Assembly (NCBI GenBank): GCA_963930185.1
Contig: CAWVLT010000048.1
Coordinates: forward strand, 1-26,049
Length of the DNA: 26,049 bases
Source: JAGZEG01 sp963930185
GTDB lineage: Bacteria > Actinomycetota > Coriobacteriia > Coriobacteriales > UMGS124
Direction: 5' to 3'
Of this stretch, positions 7,632-15,233 are shown piece by piece (position 1 is the stretch's first letter; each line of letters begins with the position of its first letter). The position numbers and the translations under genes were made by a program. The notes under the pieces are model-generated. The model was not told the origin of the DNA, ran no database searches, and saw only the letters and a list, made by a program, of their open reading frames with translations.

Positions 7632-8069
7632 GCGTGATCCTCCTATCTAGATTGGGCTGCCCTATCCACTGACTTCTCGACCGCCTGCAGTCGGCCGGGC
7701 ATTAGAGTCCGCGGAGAGTGATATTCGATTCTAGGATTATTTGCTAATAGTATACGAACATGTGTTCTAAATTGCAAGACCTGTTTTAGGTCAAGGCGCA
7801 GCGCCACGTCGCACCACCAGTCGACTATCGAAAAGTGCGAGATTGGGAGGTTCCACGAACCTTGCATCTCGACATAAACCACCTGGTGCTCGCATATAGG
7901 AATGGGGTCATTTTGAAATCGGTCGACCAAATGCCCTCGCGAGGGAACCTATAATCCAATCGGTACAGCCAGACAAGTACCAGCAAGCAGGCAGGAGTCC
8001 GCGTGCAGCCCCGCGCTGATCACGCCTGCAAGAACGGTCACGTAAGGGCTAGGCATGACGAGGTAACGT
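7632..8069. other. 438-base stretch without a convincing gene
   Basis: This gap separates the divergent Rpn nuclease and membrane LuxR genes and is less GC-rich than its surroundings, especially around 7720-7800. A 95-codon open frame on the minus strand (7643-7930) has no family resemblance beyond a short VVYVEMQ segment that recalls the nuclease core. It is possibly a decayed copy, but I do not call it a gene. The upstream regions of both flanking genes must lie here; no clear promoter was seen. Confidence 0.5.
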
Positions 8070-9602
8070 ATGCGCTTCACCAACATAGGCCAGCTTGGGT
8101 GGATCATCACTGGGCTTTCATTCCTTTGGCCCTGCCTAGGAAGTTCAGCCACGATGCATTTCCGCCATGCTGCGGTAGGCTCAATCAGCCTCATCACGAC
8201 CGAATGGCATGCTGTTGCCATGGGACTCATCTATCTATTGGCGATCACTCTTTGCCTAGGAGCCCGAAGGAGGATCTGTCAGGCTCTCGCCCTAGCTAAC
8301 CTACGTGCGGCAACCCTCACGCTTGGGGCAGCTGGCATTGTTGGCCACGTGCTTCTTGTCACGAATTCCATGATGCGAGGATCGGTCACAGCGGCGACGC
8401 TCTTAGCGCTCCTTGGGTTTTCACTAAGCATCACCTTTATCGTTGGCCATATTCTCATCTGGCAATCAGTGCTCACAGAGCTCCCCATCGGTCAAGCGCT
8501 CTGTGCCATCACGGCATCCAATGCATTGAGCTATCTTGTTCAGCTCGTCGGAGACCTCGTGATGGGAAGAGCGCTGCTCGCGTATCTCGTGATATGCCCA
8601 ATTTTCTCTGCCGCCTTTTCATGCCCCGCCTTGCGAGCCCGAGGGCTCGCCAGCCCCAGCAACGTAAGCATGATTCCAACGCCAAGTGCCTTTGGGCACC
8701 TACCATGGAAACTTATTGTTCCCACCGTTATCCTCATCTACTTCGAGCAGGTGCTCACAAGCCTGCTCTTTCAACGCTATAGCGACTGGCCGCGTGATAA
8801 TCTCACGATAACGCTTGCCGCAGGCCTAATTATTTGGTCAGCGGCCTCCATATACCTTGCGCGTCACACATTTGGCAGCGCGGAGATGGCCCGACGCGAA
8901 CCCACGCACGACACCGTGGAACAAGCAAAGACGGGCATCCTCGTGCTGTCCGCCGGACTACTTCTGGCTTACATGGCAAGCTTACTCGCCACAGTATTAA
9001 TCACCAGTGAAGGCGCGCCCGTGAGCGAGCGGCTCCTGGTCGCGGCCGGCAGTAGTTTCCGCGTAGTGCTATGGATCCTCCTAACCTGTGCGGTCAAACT
9101 TGGCAAAACAGATGTGGTATGCGCGTGCAGTACTTACATCTTCTTCGTGCTTGCTCTCCCCGTATCAAGACTTGCCGCCCTCGTATTTGCAAACATGAGC
9201 GACGAGAGGCTTTCTATGCTTCTGTCGCCAGGGATTATCATGCCCGCGATTTGCATTATCCTGTTCATCATGGCGAGCACAATCGTTATCTTCAACATAC
9301 GCACGACCCGTCAAAGGCCTCGCGCCTTTTCCGAAAAGACAGATGGGCAGAACGTCGATAAACAACGTGCCGCCGATCTTGCAAGCCTCGTCGCCACTGC
9401 CGCCTTGTCAGCACGCGAAGCAGATGTCCTTGATCTCATCTGCCGCGGATATAGCGCGCGGCATGCCGGTGAGAAGCTCGGCATCTCCGAGTCGACCGTG
9501 GTCTCCCATATTACGCATATCTATCGCAAGCTTGGCGTGTCATCAAAGCAAGAATTGATTGCACTCATCGACCAGAAAAGCGCAGCTCAGATCGCATCCT
9601 AA
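8070..9602 (+). CDS. LuxR-family regulator with N-terminal multi-helix membrane domain
   Basis: This 510-residue protein has the same architecture as the regulators at 973 and 21464. About twelve hydrophobic helices cover residues 8-405, then a charged linker, then a LuxR/GerE HTH near 447-493 (LSAREADVLDLICRG...ISESTVVSHITHIYRKLGV). It probably senses a membrane-accessible ligand and controls the flavoprotein/ferredoxin pair downstream, which shares its orientation 141 bases away. The start at 8070 has GAGG seven bases upstream. Its base composition is somewhat less GC-rich than that of the flanking flavoprotein genes. A small hairpin overlaps its stop codon. Confidence 0.93.
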   Translation: MRFTNIGQLGWIITGLSFLWPCLGSSATMHFRHAAVGSISLITTEWHAVAMGLIYLLAITLCLGARRRICQALALANLRAATLTLGAAGIVGHVLLVTNSMMRGSVTAATLLALLGFSLSITFIVGHILIWQSVLTELPIGQALCAITASNALSYLVQLVGDLVMGRALLAYLVICPIFSAAFSCPALRARGLASPSNVSMIPTPSAFGHLPWKLIVPTVILIYFEQVLTSLLFQRYSDWPRDNLTITLAAGLIIWSAASIYLARHTFGSAEMARREPTHDTVEQAKTGILVLSAGLLLAYMASLLATVLITSEGAPVSERLLVAAGSSFRVVLWILLTCAVKLGKTDVVCACSTYIFFVLALPVSRLAALVFANMSDERLSMLLSPGIIMPAICIILFIMASTIVIFNIRTTRQRPRAFSEKTDGQNVDKQRAADLASLVATAALSAREADVLDLICRGYSARHAGEKLGISESTVVSHITHIYRKLGVSSKQELIALIDQKSAAQIAS

Positions 9603-9615
9603 GTTTTTTAGGATG
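9595..9615 (+). other. Stem-loop overlapping the stop codon of the 8070 regulator
   Basis: CATCCTAA (9595-9602) and TTAGGATG (9608-9615) form a perfect 8-base stem around the loop GTTTT, and the first arm contains the TAA stop. There is no T-run after it, so it is not a classical terminator. It may slow transcription into the flavoprotein gene or act at RNA level. Confidence 0.55.
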
Positions 9616-9743
9616 ACACAGAACCAATACGTACAGAAGCAGTCGGGGTTTCTTGGGATTCCGGCACGCGAGCGTTCGCCTAGCCTGAACTCAGATTGCC
9701 TGCACAACTGACGCGTAGGCAGAAGAGAACAGGAGAGTGGAAA

Positions 9744-11713
9744 ATGGAGCTCGATCGCAGGAACTTTCTCAAAAGCGCCACGATGGGCGGAGCGGCGGCA
9801 CTGGGCATTGGGGCCAGCACTGCCCTTGCCGAAGTCGCTCATGTCGGGGGCGTCACCGCAGACGCACTTGGAACGTCCGAAGGTACTCCCATCGTAGAGG
9901 AGCTGCCCTTCCCCGGCGATGCCCCCGCCCCGGCGGTTACGCGTCATACGAGTGTGATGTACTTGTGGTTGGTTGCGGCTGGGCGGGCCTGCATGCCGCC
10001 ATTACCGCCGCGCGAGCTGGGAAGAATGTCGTTGTGGCAGACAAGGGGCGTCCCGGATACTCAGGCCTCTCTCCGTTCTCCCAAGGGTGCACATATTATG
10101 ACTCAGACTACGACAATCTCGAGGGCACGCTCAAAGCCCTGTCGGTGACTTCGGATTATCTGGCCAACGTTGATGCGTTTCGACATGCTTTGGAAATATC
10201 AAAGCAGGCTTATGAAGAGAACTACGAATTTGGCTTCACTGGCGGGTATCAGTACGCCCCCGCTGCCGGCTATACCGAGTTCGACCAAGATAAGGAGTAT
10301 TTCCAGGCCAACCTTGCCAACGAGCGCCACCACAAGTGGATGGAGGTACTCTCCAACGAAGGCGTCACCGTGGCTGATCACGTAATGGTGACCTCTCTCG
10401 TCACCACAAACGACGGGAGCATCTGCGGCGCTGTTGGTCTGCACTTCCAAAGCGGGACAGCCGTTACCTTCCACGCCAAGGCCGTTGTGCTTTGCGCCGG
10501 GTCTGGAACATACAAGGCAAGCGGCTTCGTCCTAGGTGGAGACACTTTCGACGGCCAGTACATGGCCTATCAACTTGGCTGCACTATCGTGGGAATGGAG
10601 TTCGAGGACTTCCATCAAACAAACTCCGCAGCGCCTGGCGACTATCACTTTGGCAACACCTGGGACTACGTGGAGCCCTACACCCCCTACGACACCTACA
10701 CGCTTTCCGGCGATGACGCCGAGATTGCCGAGTACGCTGCCGGGAAGCTCAACTTCATGTCGGGCAACCGCGCCAGGCAGGCACTTGAAGGACTTGCCGC
10801 GCAGGACGGAACCGCCGTCTCGAGTCGCACCACCAACGGGTCGGCAAATCCCGACGATCCCCGCTGTGCCTATTGCCTGAGCTTTGGCGATCAGGGTAAA
10901 AACCGCACGCAGGATGCATACGGCGCCGCACCCGGGATGCCACTGCACATGGCATCGGGCGTGTACTGCGGATGGGACGAACGCCAGGGTGCCACGCCAG
11001 TGCCAGGCCTATTTGTCGCAGGCGACGGTGAGTATGGTGACATGGCTGAAGGCGTTATCTATCCTTTCGTGGGGTCCACTTCCACAAACTGCTCGGCACA
11101 AGGCAACCAGGCCGGCGCCGCCGCAGCCGCCTATGCCGACACAGTCGAGCTTGCCGAAATGCCCGCCGACCAGCTCCAGGCCGCAAACGATGAGATCTTT
11201 GCACCACGTACGCTTACCAAAGGATTTGATCCCAACTACGTGGTTGACCGTCTCGTGGGCATCATGAGCGCGCCCGAGGTCCAGCTCGCAAAGGATGCTA
11301 CCGGGCTGAGCAGCGCCTTGAACCAGGTCGAGTATCTACGAGACAACGTTGTCCCCAAGATGATGGGATACTGCGGCCATGACCTGCGCATGGTACTGGA
11401 GGCCAAGCACAAGGTTTTCTCTGCCGAGATGAAGCTTCGCGCAAGCTTGGCGCGCGAGGAAAGCCGAGGGACTCATTACCGCTCGGACTTCCCCTATCGC
11501 GATGACGCCAACTTCTTGTGTCACCTTGGCGCCTTCAAGGGCAGCGATGGATCGATGGCTATCGAAAAGATCGACGTGCCCGACAGTTGGAAGGGAGACC
11601 TTTCTCTGGATTACGCCGAACGCTATCCCGGCCGTTTCCCGGGAGAGGCCGAAGCCCTCGGACTTGCTGAGGAACAGGTCGAGAGCTCAGGTAAGTGGGA
11701 GCACAAAGCCTAA
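9744..11713 (+). pseudogene. Tat-exported AprA/FrdA-like flavoprotein subunit, split by a -1 frameshift
   Basis: The coding sequence starts at 9744 (AGGAG eight bases upstream) with a twin-arginine signal (MELDRRNFLKSATMGG...TALAEV). That frame runs on only to 10148. The flavoprotein body, starting with YECDVLVVGCGWAGLHAAI, is in another frame from about 9938 to the stop at 11713. Joining them needs one extra base between roughly 9920 and 9940, so a single-base loss in a C/G-rich stretch is likely. It is either a real mutation or a sequence error. No classical slippery heptamer is in phase. The intact protein would be about 656 residues: an FAD_binding_2 domain, then a C-terminal domain with ESRGTHYRSDFPYRDD, the arginine-rich motif of SdhA/FrdA/AprA C-domains. 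Its partner is the ferredoxin at 11777, giving an adenylylsulfate-reductase-like pair. The substrate is unknown. Confidence 0.85.
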
Positions 11714-11776
11714 GAACAGGGGTGCCTAGGCACAGCGAAACGTGCCGACTGTAAAAACATGTGAAAGGAGCCGTCG

Positions 11777-12121
11777 ATGAGCGTCGCTCGTCTTGATCTA
11801 AACAAGTGCGTAGGCTGCAGGAACTGCGTGAACCTCTGCCCGATGGACGTGTTCTATTTTGATGAGACCGCCAACAAGTCAGTTATGGCGTTTCCCGAGA
11901 ACTGCCAAAGTTGTGGTCAGTGCTATCTACACTGTACCGGCGATTCATTGGTCATGAGCACCCTGCAGGCGGGCTACATGTCCGCTGGCGGGCGGGCGCT
12001 ACGCACCTTTGCTAACCAAACAGAGATCTATGCACCAGCCGAAGAGTCGGGAGGCTGGAGCGGAAAGGAGGCGTCGAGTCAAATAGCCCCAACCTTTTGG
12101 GCGCACAGTCAGGCTCACTGA
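11777..12121 (+). CDS. Two-[4Fe-4S] ferredoxin, AprB-like electron-transfer subunit
   Basis: This 114-residue protein carries two complete cluster motifs: CVGCRNCVNLCP (C11, C14, C17, C21) and CQSCGQCYLHC (C43, C46, C49, C53). The C-terminal tail contains GYMSAGGRA, which recalls the tail by which AprB clasps AprA. It has no signal peptide and no membrane anchor, so it probably passes electrons to the flavoprotein upstream. It would leave the cell only by riding on that subunit's Tat signal. The gene starts 63 bases after the flavoprotein stop with AAAGGAG seven bases before the ATG, and a terminator follows at once. An ordinary free ferredoxin is the alternative. Confidence 0.9.
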   Translation: MSVARLDLNKCVGCRNCVNLCPMDVFYFDETANKSVMAFPENCQSCGQCYLHCTGDSLVMSTLQAGYMSAGGRALRTFANQTEIYAPAEESGGWSGKEASSQIAPTFWAHSQAH

Positions 12122-12138
12122 AAGTCACCGGTTAGATC

Positions 12139-12178
12139 GACCCCTGCATCTGTCTCAGCACAGATGCAGGGGTCGTTT
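12139..12178 (+). terminator. Rho-independent terminator after the ferredoxin gene
   Basis: Perfect 15-base arms GACCCCTGCATCTGT (12139-12153) and ACAGATGCAGGGGTC (12160-12174) flank a 6-base loop and are followed by GTTT. It closes the regulator-flavoprotein-ferredoxin unit. The remaining 260 bases up to the XRE gene at 12437 show no gene and no clear promoter. Confidence 0.88.
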
Positions 12179-12436
12179 GCATACACCGCCGTTGACCGGG
12201 TGGCAACATCACAGATTAGCCATCCGCTTGTCTTTGAATCCCTTTAATACCCAGGCCACAATGCCTGTCAACCACATTTGACATACGCATGCGCCACCCT
12301 GCGGCCCCTGACAAGCACCTTTGATGGTAAGGTTTCACCTGCCATGGCACGCTTGGAGTCGTAAGGGTCGCAAGGCCAAGGACGCAACGCCCGGAGCGGG
12401 GCCACGCACGCGAAGAAAAGGGAAGGCGCACGACAC

Positions 12437-13063
12437 ATGCAGATCGGAACGCACATCAAGGACCACCGCACGCGACTGGGACTTTCGCAGGACGACCTTG
12501 CCATGAGGATCTACGTGTCACGCCAGACCATTTCGAGCTGGGAGACGGGCAAGACCTATCCCGACGTGCAGAGCCTGCTGCTTCTGAGCGAGGTCTTTGA
12601 CGCGACCGTGGACTCCCTCATACAAGGAGACGTGGAAACCATGGCGAATACGATCGAGCAGGACGCGAAGAAAATGAACAGGCTGTCAGCAGCGATGCTC
12701 GGGCTGCTGGTTCTGACCCTCGCGACGTTCATCTGGGCGGGGTGGCAGTACCTCAACGGATGGGGGTGGCACACGGTACCCACCGGGGTACTCGGCTTCG
12801 TCCTGTGGGCGGGCGCCATGGCTGCCGCAAGCAGCCTGGAGCGCATCAAGCGCGAACACGACCTGGTGACCTATCAGGAGATCCTGGCGTTCTCGGAGGG
12901 AAGGCCCGTCGACCGAGACAATCCCGCGAGCCGCAAGGTCCGCGCCCTGGGCGGGATGCAGAAGGTCGTGCGCGTCGTAGGAATCGCCCTCATCGCGGCC
13001 GTGGTCGGTGCGATTCTGGGATATGGCGGCATGTGGCTGGTAGATGGCGTGTTGGGGCTGTAG
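12437..13063 (+). CDS. XRE-family HTH regulator with C-terminal membrane helices
   Basis: Residues 1-65 of this 208-residue protein form a Cro/CI-type HTH (IGTHIKDHRTRLGLSQDDLA, then VSRQTISSWETGKTYPD and LLLLSEVFDATVDSLI). The tail has three hydrophobic helices near residues 84-105, 112-132 and 178-204, with a charged region between the second and third. This common actinobacterial and firmicute layout suggests a membrane-tethered repressor or stress sensor. It stands alone between two flavoprotein units, and nothing shows which genes it controls. The ATG at 12437 has GGGAAGG about 11 bases upstream, a slightly long spacing. Confidence 0.87.
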   Translation: MQIGTHIKDHRTRLGLSQDDLAMRIYVSRQTISSWETGKTYPDVQSLLLLSEVFDATVDSLIQGDVETMANTIEQDAKKMNRLSAAMLGLLVLTLATFIWAGWQYLNGWGWHTVPTGVLGFVLWAGAMAAASSLERIKREHDLVTYQEILAFSEGRPVDRDNPASRKVRALGGMQKVVRVVGIALIAAVVGAILGYGGMWLVDGVLGL

Positions 13064-13154
13064 ACCGCTACTTAGATCACGCCCATCGCACCCAAACAGC
13101 CGGTCTCGTCAGCATCGGCCATCAGACCAAGAATCTCTGCGGGTCCTAAAGCAG

Positions 13155-13238
13155 AAAACGTTTTACAGCGCATCTCCCCTGGGGATAATCACTAACGGCT
13201 TTTGAGGGCCCCAACACCTAACAAACGGGTATGGGGCC
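13155..13238 (+). promoter_or_regulatory. Possible promoter and leader hairpin of the FMN/FAD flavoprotein
   Basis: The gap before the gene at 13297 holds three palindromic elements. AAAACGTTTT lies at 13155-13164. TCCCCTGGGGA (13174-13184) overlaps a -10-like GATAAT at 13183-13188. A stem GGCCCCA/TGGGGCC lies at 13207-13213 and 13232-13238. No good -35 is present, which would fit activator dependence. All of this is pattern only. Confidence 0.3.
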
Positions 13239-13296
13239 TTCGGACCCTGTTTGTTCGATACGGGGATCGGGCAGTTCTAGTCACAAGGAGGTTGCT

Positions 13297-15054
13297 ATGT
13301 CTTTGCACGAGAAAAGGATGAGTCGCCGAACGCTCGTTGCCGGTGCCGCGGGGGCAATGGCTGTTGCCGGGGTTTCGCCCCTCGCTTCAATCGCAAATGC
13401 CGACGAGACAAACAAGTCCTCTTCCCAGACGACATATGCGGCAGTTGCGCCGAGCATGAAAGGCGACATAACCGTTTTCGTGACAATGGATGGGGACGAG
13501 ATCGTAGGCCTCTCGGTGCTAGACGAGGTCGATACCCCTGTTATACGTGATGCAGCCATCAAAGACGTATCCGCTAGAGTCATCGAACAGCAAAACCTCG
13601 AGGTCGACGCAACCGCTGGTGCCACCGTCACAAGCACGGCCATCCTCCAGGGAGCGCTTGATGCCTTGACCAACGGCGGAGTCGATACTTCCGCCTTCAA
13701 AAAAGGCAGCGATGCCCCCAAGAAAGAATCCGGTACCGACGAGCAGCATGACATCGTGATCGTGGGCAGTGGCATGGCTGGTCTTTCCGCTGCCCTGTAT
13801 GTCAAGAAAACAAACGAGGAAGCTGACGTCATTGTCATCGAGAAGCAGGCATACACCGGCGGCAGCACCCGCGTGTGCGGTGGTGGCATTTGGGCCGTTG
13901 GGGCCGGAGTCAACGAAACGATAGGCCAGGACTGCTCTTTCGAAGACTACCTCTCGTTCATGCAGGCGCGTAGCCAGCCCGATGAGATCAATGCCGACCT
14001 GCTGAAGAACATACACGACATTTCGGGTGAAATGTTCGACTATCTCTATAGCTGGGGCTTCCCTGTCAGCATCGCCAACTGGGGCTTTGGAAACCCAGAC
14101 GCCCAGGTGCCCGTCTTTAACGCAACCGCTTGTCAGCAAACCACTGACTGGGAAACGGGCAACAACGGACTTGTTGACTTCCTTGAAGTCCTTGCCCGGA
14201 ATCAGGGGGTTGAGATTCGCACGAACTGCAAGGCGACCGAGATCTTGGTAGAAGATGGGTGCGTGGTTGGAATTGCCGTAGAAGACCGTACGAGCTCTTA
14301 CTCGATCCACTCGGATCATGTCATCCTCGCCAGCGGTGGCTTTACACGCAATCAAGATCTTATTGCCCAGTACGCACCAGACTACACCGACGCCTTTGCC
14401 TTCACGGGCAGCGGCAGCACCGGTGACGGAATCCAAATGGCAACCAAGCTGGGCGCCACTATTGTCGGGACGGGAATGATGGGGCTTTCCGGCCTCAATC
14501 CGAATCTTGGTTACTATGGGCCCATGGGAAGCGCGCCCGGTCTCGCACAGCTCACCGTTAATGCCGAGGGCGTTGACTTTGGCATGAAAGGCACGTTCTA
14601 CGGTGATACTCTTGCCCTTTTGCTGTCCCAGACGGGAGCCTGTGGTTACGGGATCTCCGACGCAACAAACGAGAACGTCGATCGCCTTGATCAGGCAGTC
14701 GAAGCTGGCTTTGCTGGCAAATACGACACCCTAGAAGCCCTTGCCTCCGACCAGGGGATTGATGCCGAGGCGCTTGTACAAACTGCGCAAGAGAACGGAA
14801 TTCAGGAAGCCCCGTTCTACTGCATGGTACGTCGGCCCCTATTTATCGGGTCGATCCCCGGCGTCAAGGTTGATGCCGACTGCCATGTTCTGGGCGATAC
14901 AGATCAACCGATCGCCGGTCTCTATGCCGCAGGCGAGGTCATGTTTGGCAATGCCTTCAGTCAGGCATACCCCTGCTCGGGCACTGGCGTAGGCACCAGC
15001 TGCTACACTGGCGCAATCGCAGCCAGGTCGGCGTTGAACGAGTTGAGCTCCTAA
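13297..15054 (+). CDS. Tat-exported flavoprotein with FMN-binding and FAD-binding domains
   Basis: This 585-residue protein has a twin-arginine signal (MSRRTLVAGAAG, residues 8-19). It is followed by an FMN_bind domain at about 48-130 with DATAGATVTSTA (104-115), the target motif where ApbE attaches FMN to Thr112. An FAD_binding_2 domain follows, beginning HDIVIVGSGMAGLSAAL (151-167) and closing with GLYAAGEVMFGNAF and CSGTGVGTSCYTGAIAA. This is the domain order of soluble extracytoplasmic fumarate/urocanate-type reductases that take electrons through covalent FMN instead of haem. The substrate is unknown. The ATG at 13297 has AAGGAGG six bases upstream; the open frame extends 22 codons further back without a ribosome site. 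A terminator follows, and no dedicated regulator adjoins it except possibly the XRE gene upstream. Confidence 0.93.
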   Translation: MSLHEKRMSRRTLVAGAAGAMAVAGVSPLASIANADETNKSSSQTTYAAVAPSMKGDITVFVTMDGDEIVGLSVLDEVDTPVIRDAAIKDVSARVIEQQNLEVDATAGATVTSTAILQGALDALTNGGVDTSAFKKGSDAPKKESGTDEQHDIVIVGSGMAGLSAALYVKKTNEEADVIVIEKQAYTGGSTRVCGGGIWAVGAGVNETIGQDCSFEDYLSFMQARSQPDEINADLLKNIHDISGEMFDYLYSWGFPVSIANWGFGNPDAQVPVFNATACQQTTDWETGNNGLVDFLEVLARNQGVEIRTNCKATEILVEDGCVVGIAVEDRTSSYSIHSDHVILASGGFTRNQDLIAQYAPDYTDAFAFTGSGSTGDGIQMATKLGATIVGTGMMGLSGLNPNLGYYGPMGSAPGLAQLTVNAEGVDFGMKGTFYGDTLALLLSQTGACGYGISDATNENVDRLDQAVEAGFAGKYDTLEALASDQGIDAEALVQTAQENGIQEAPFYCMVRRPLFIGSIPGVKVDADCHVLGDTDQPIAGLYAAGEVMFGNAFSQAYPCSGTGVGTSCYTGAIAARSALNELSS

Positions 15055-15147
15055 AGAAACCCGAGACGTGCGTTTCTGTTCTCACGTGAAACACGAAGCG
15101 CCTGGGCCTCTGTGGTAACCGCCAATCTTTAGTGTTCAACATCAAGG

Positions 15148-15189
15148 AAAGCGGCGTGCGGGAAACAGCTCCCGACACGCCGCTTTTTC
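15148..15189 (+). terminator. Rho-independent terminator between convergent flavoprotein and OYE genes
   Basis: AAAGCGGCGTG (15148-15158) pairs with CACGCCGCTTT (15176-15186), with an inner CGGGA/TCCCG stem, and is followed by TTC. The A-run on the left becomes a T-run on the other strand, so it can serve both converging genes. Confidence 0.88.
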
Positions 15190-15233
15190 ATACAAAACCG
15201 TCCCTCGTTCAGACGAACGGGCGATCGTCTACC

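Noticed and set aside
7643..7930. 95-codon minus-strand frame upstream of the Rpn nuclease gene, with VVYVEMQ resembling the nuclease core
   Set aside because: The match is seven residues long, the rest shows no family pattern, and no ribosome site is convincing. It is kept only as a possible remnant.
9744..9945. Programmed -1 ribosomal frameshifting as the reason for the split flavoprotein
   Set aside because: No X-XXY-YYZ slippery heptamer is in phase in the overlap, and related exported flavoproteins are made from one frame. A mutation or sequence error is simpler.
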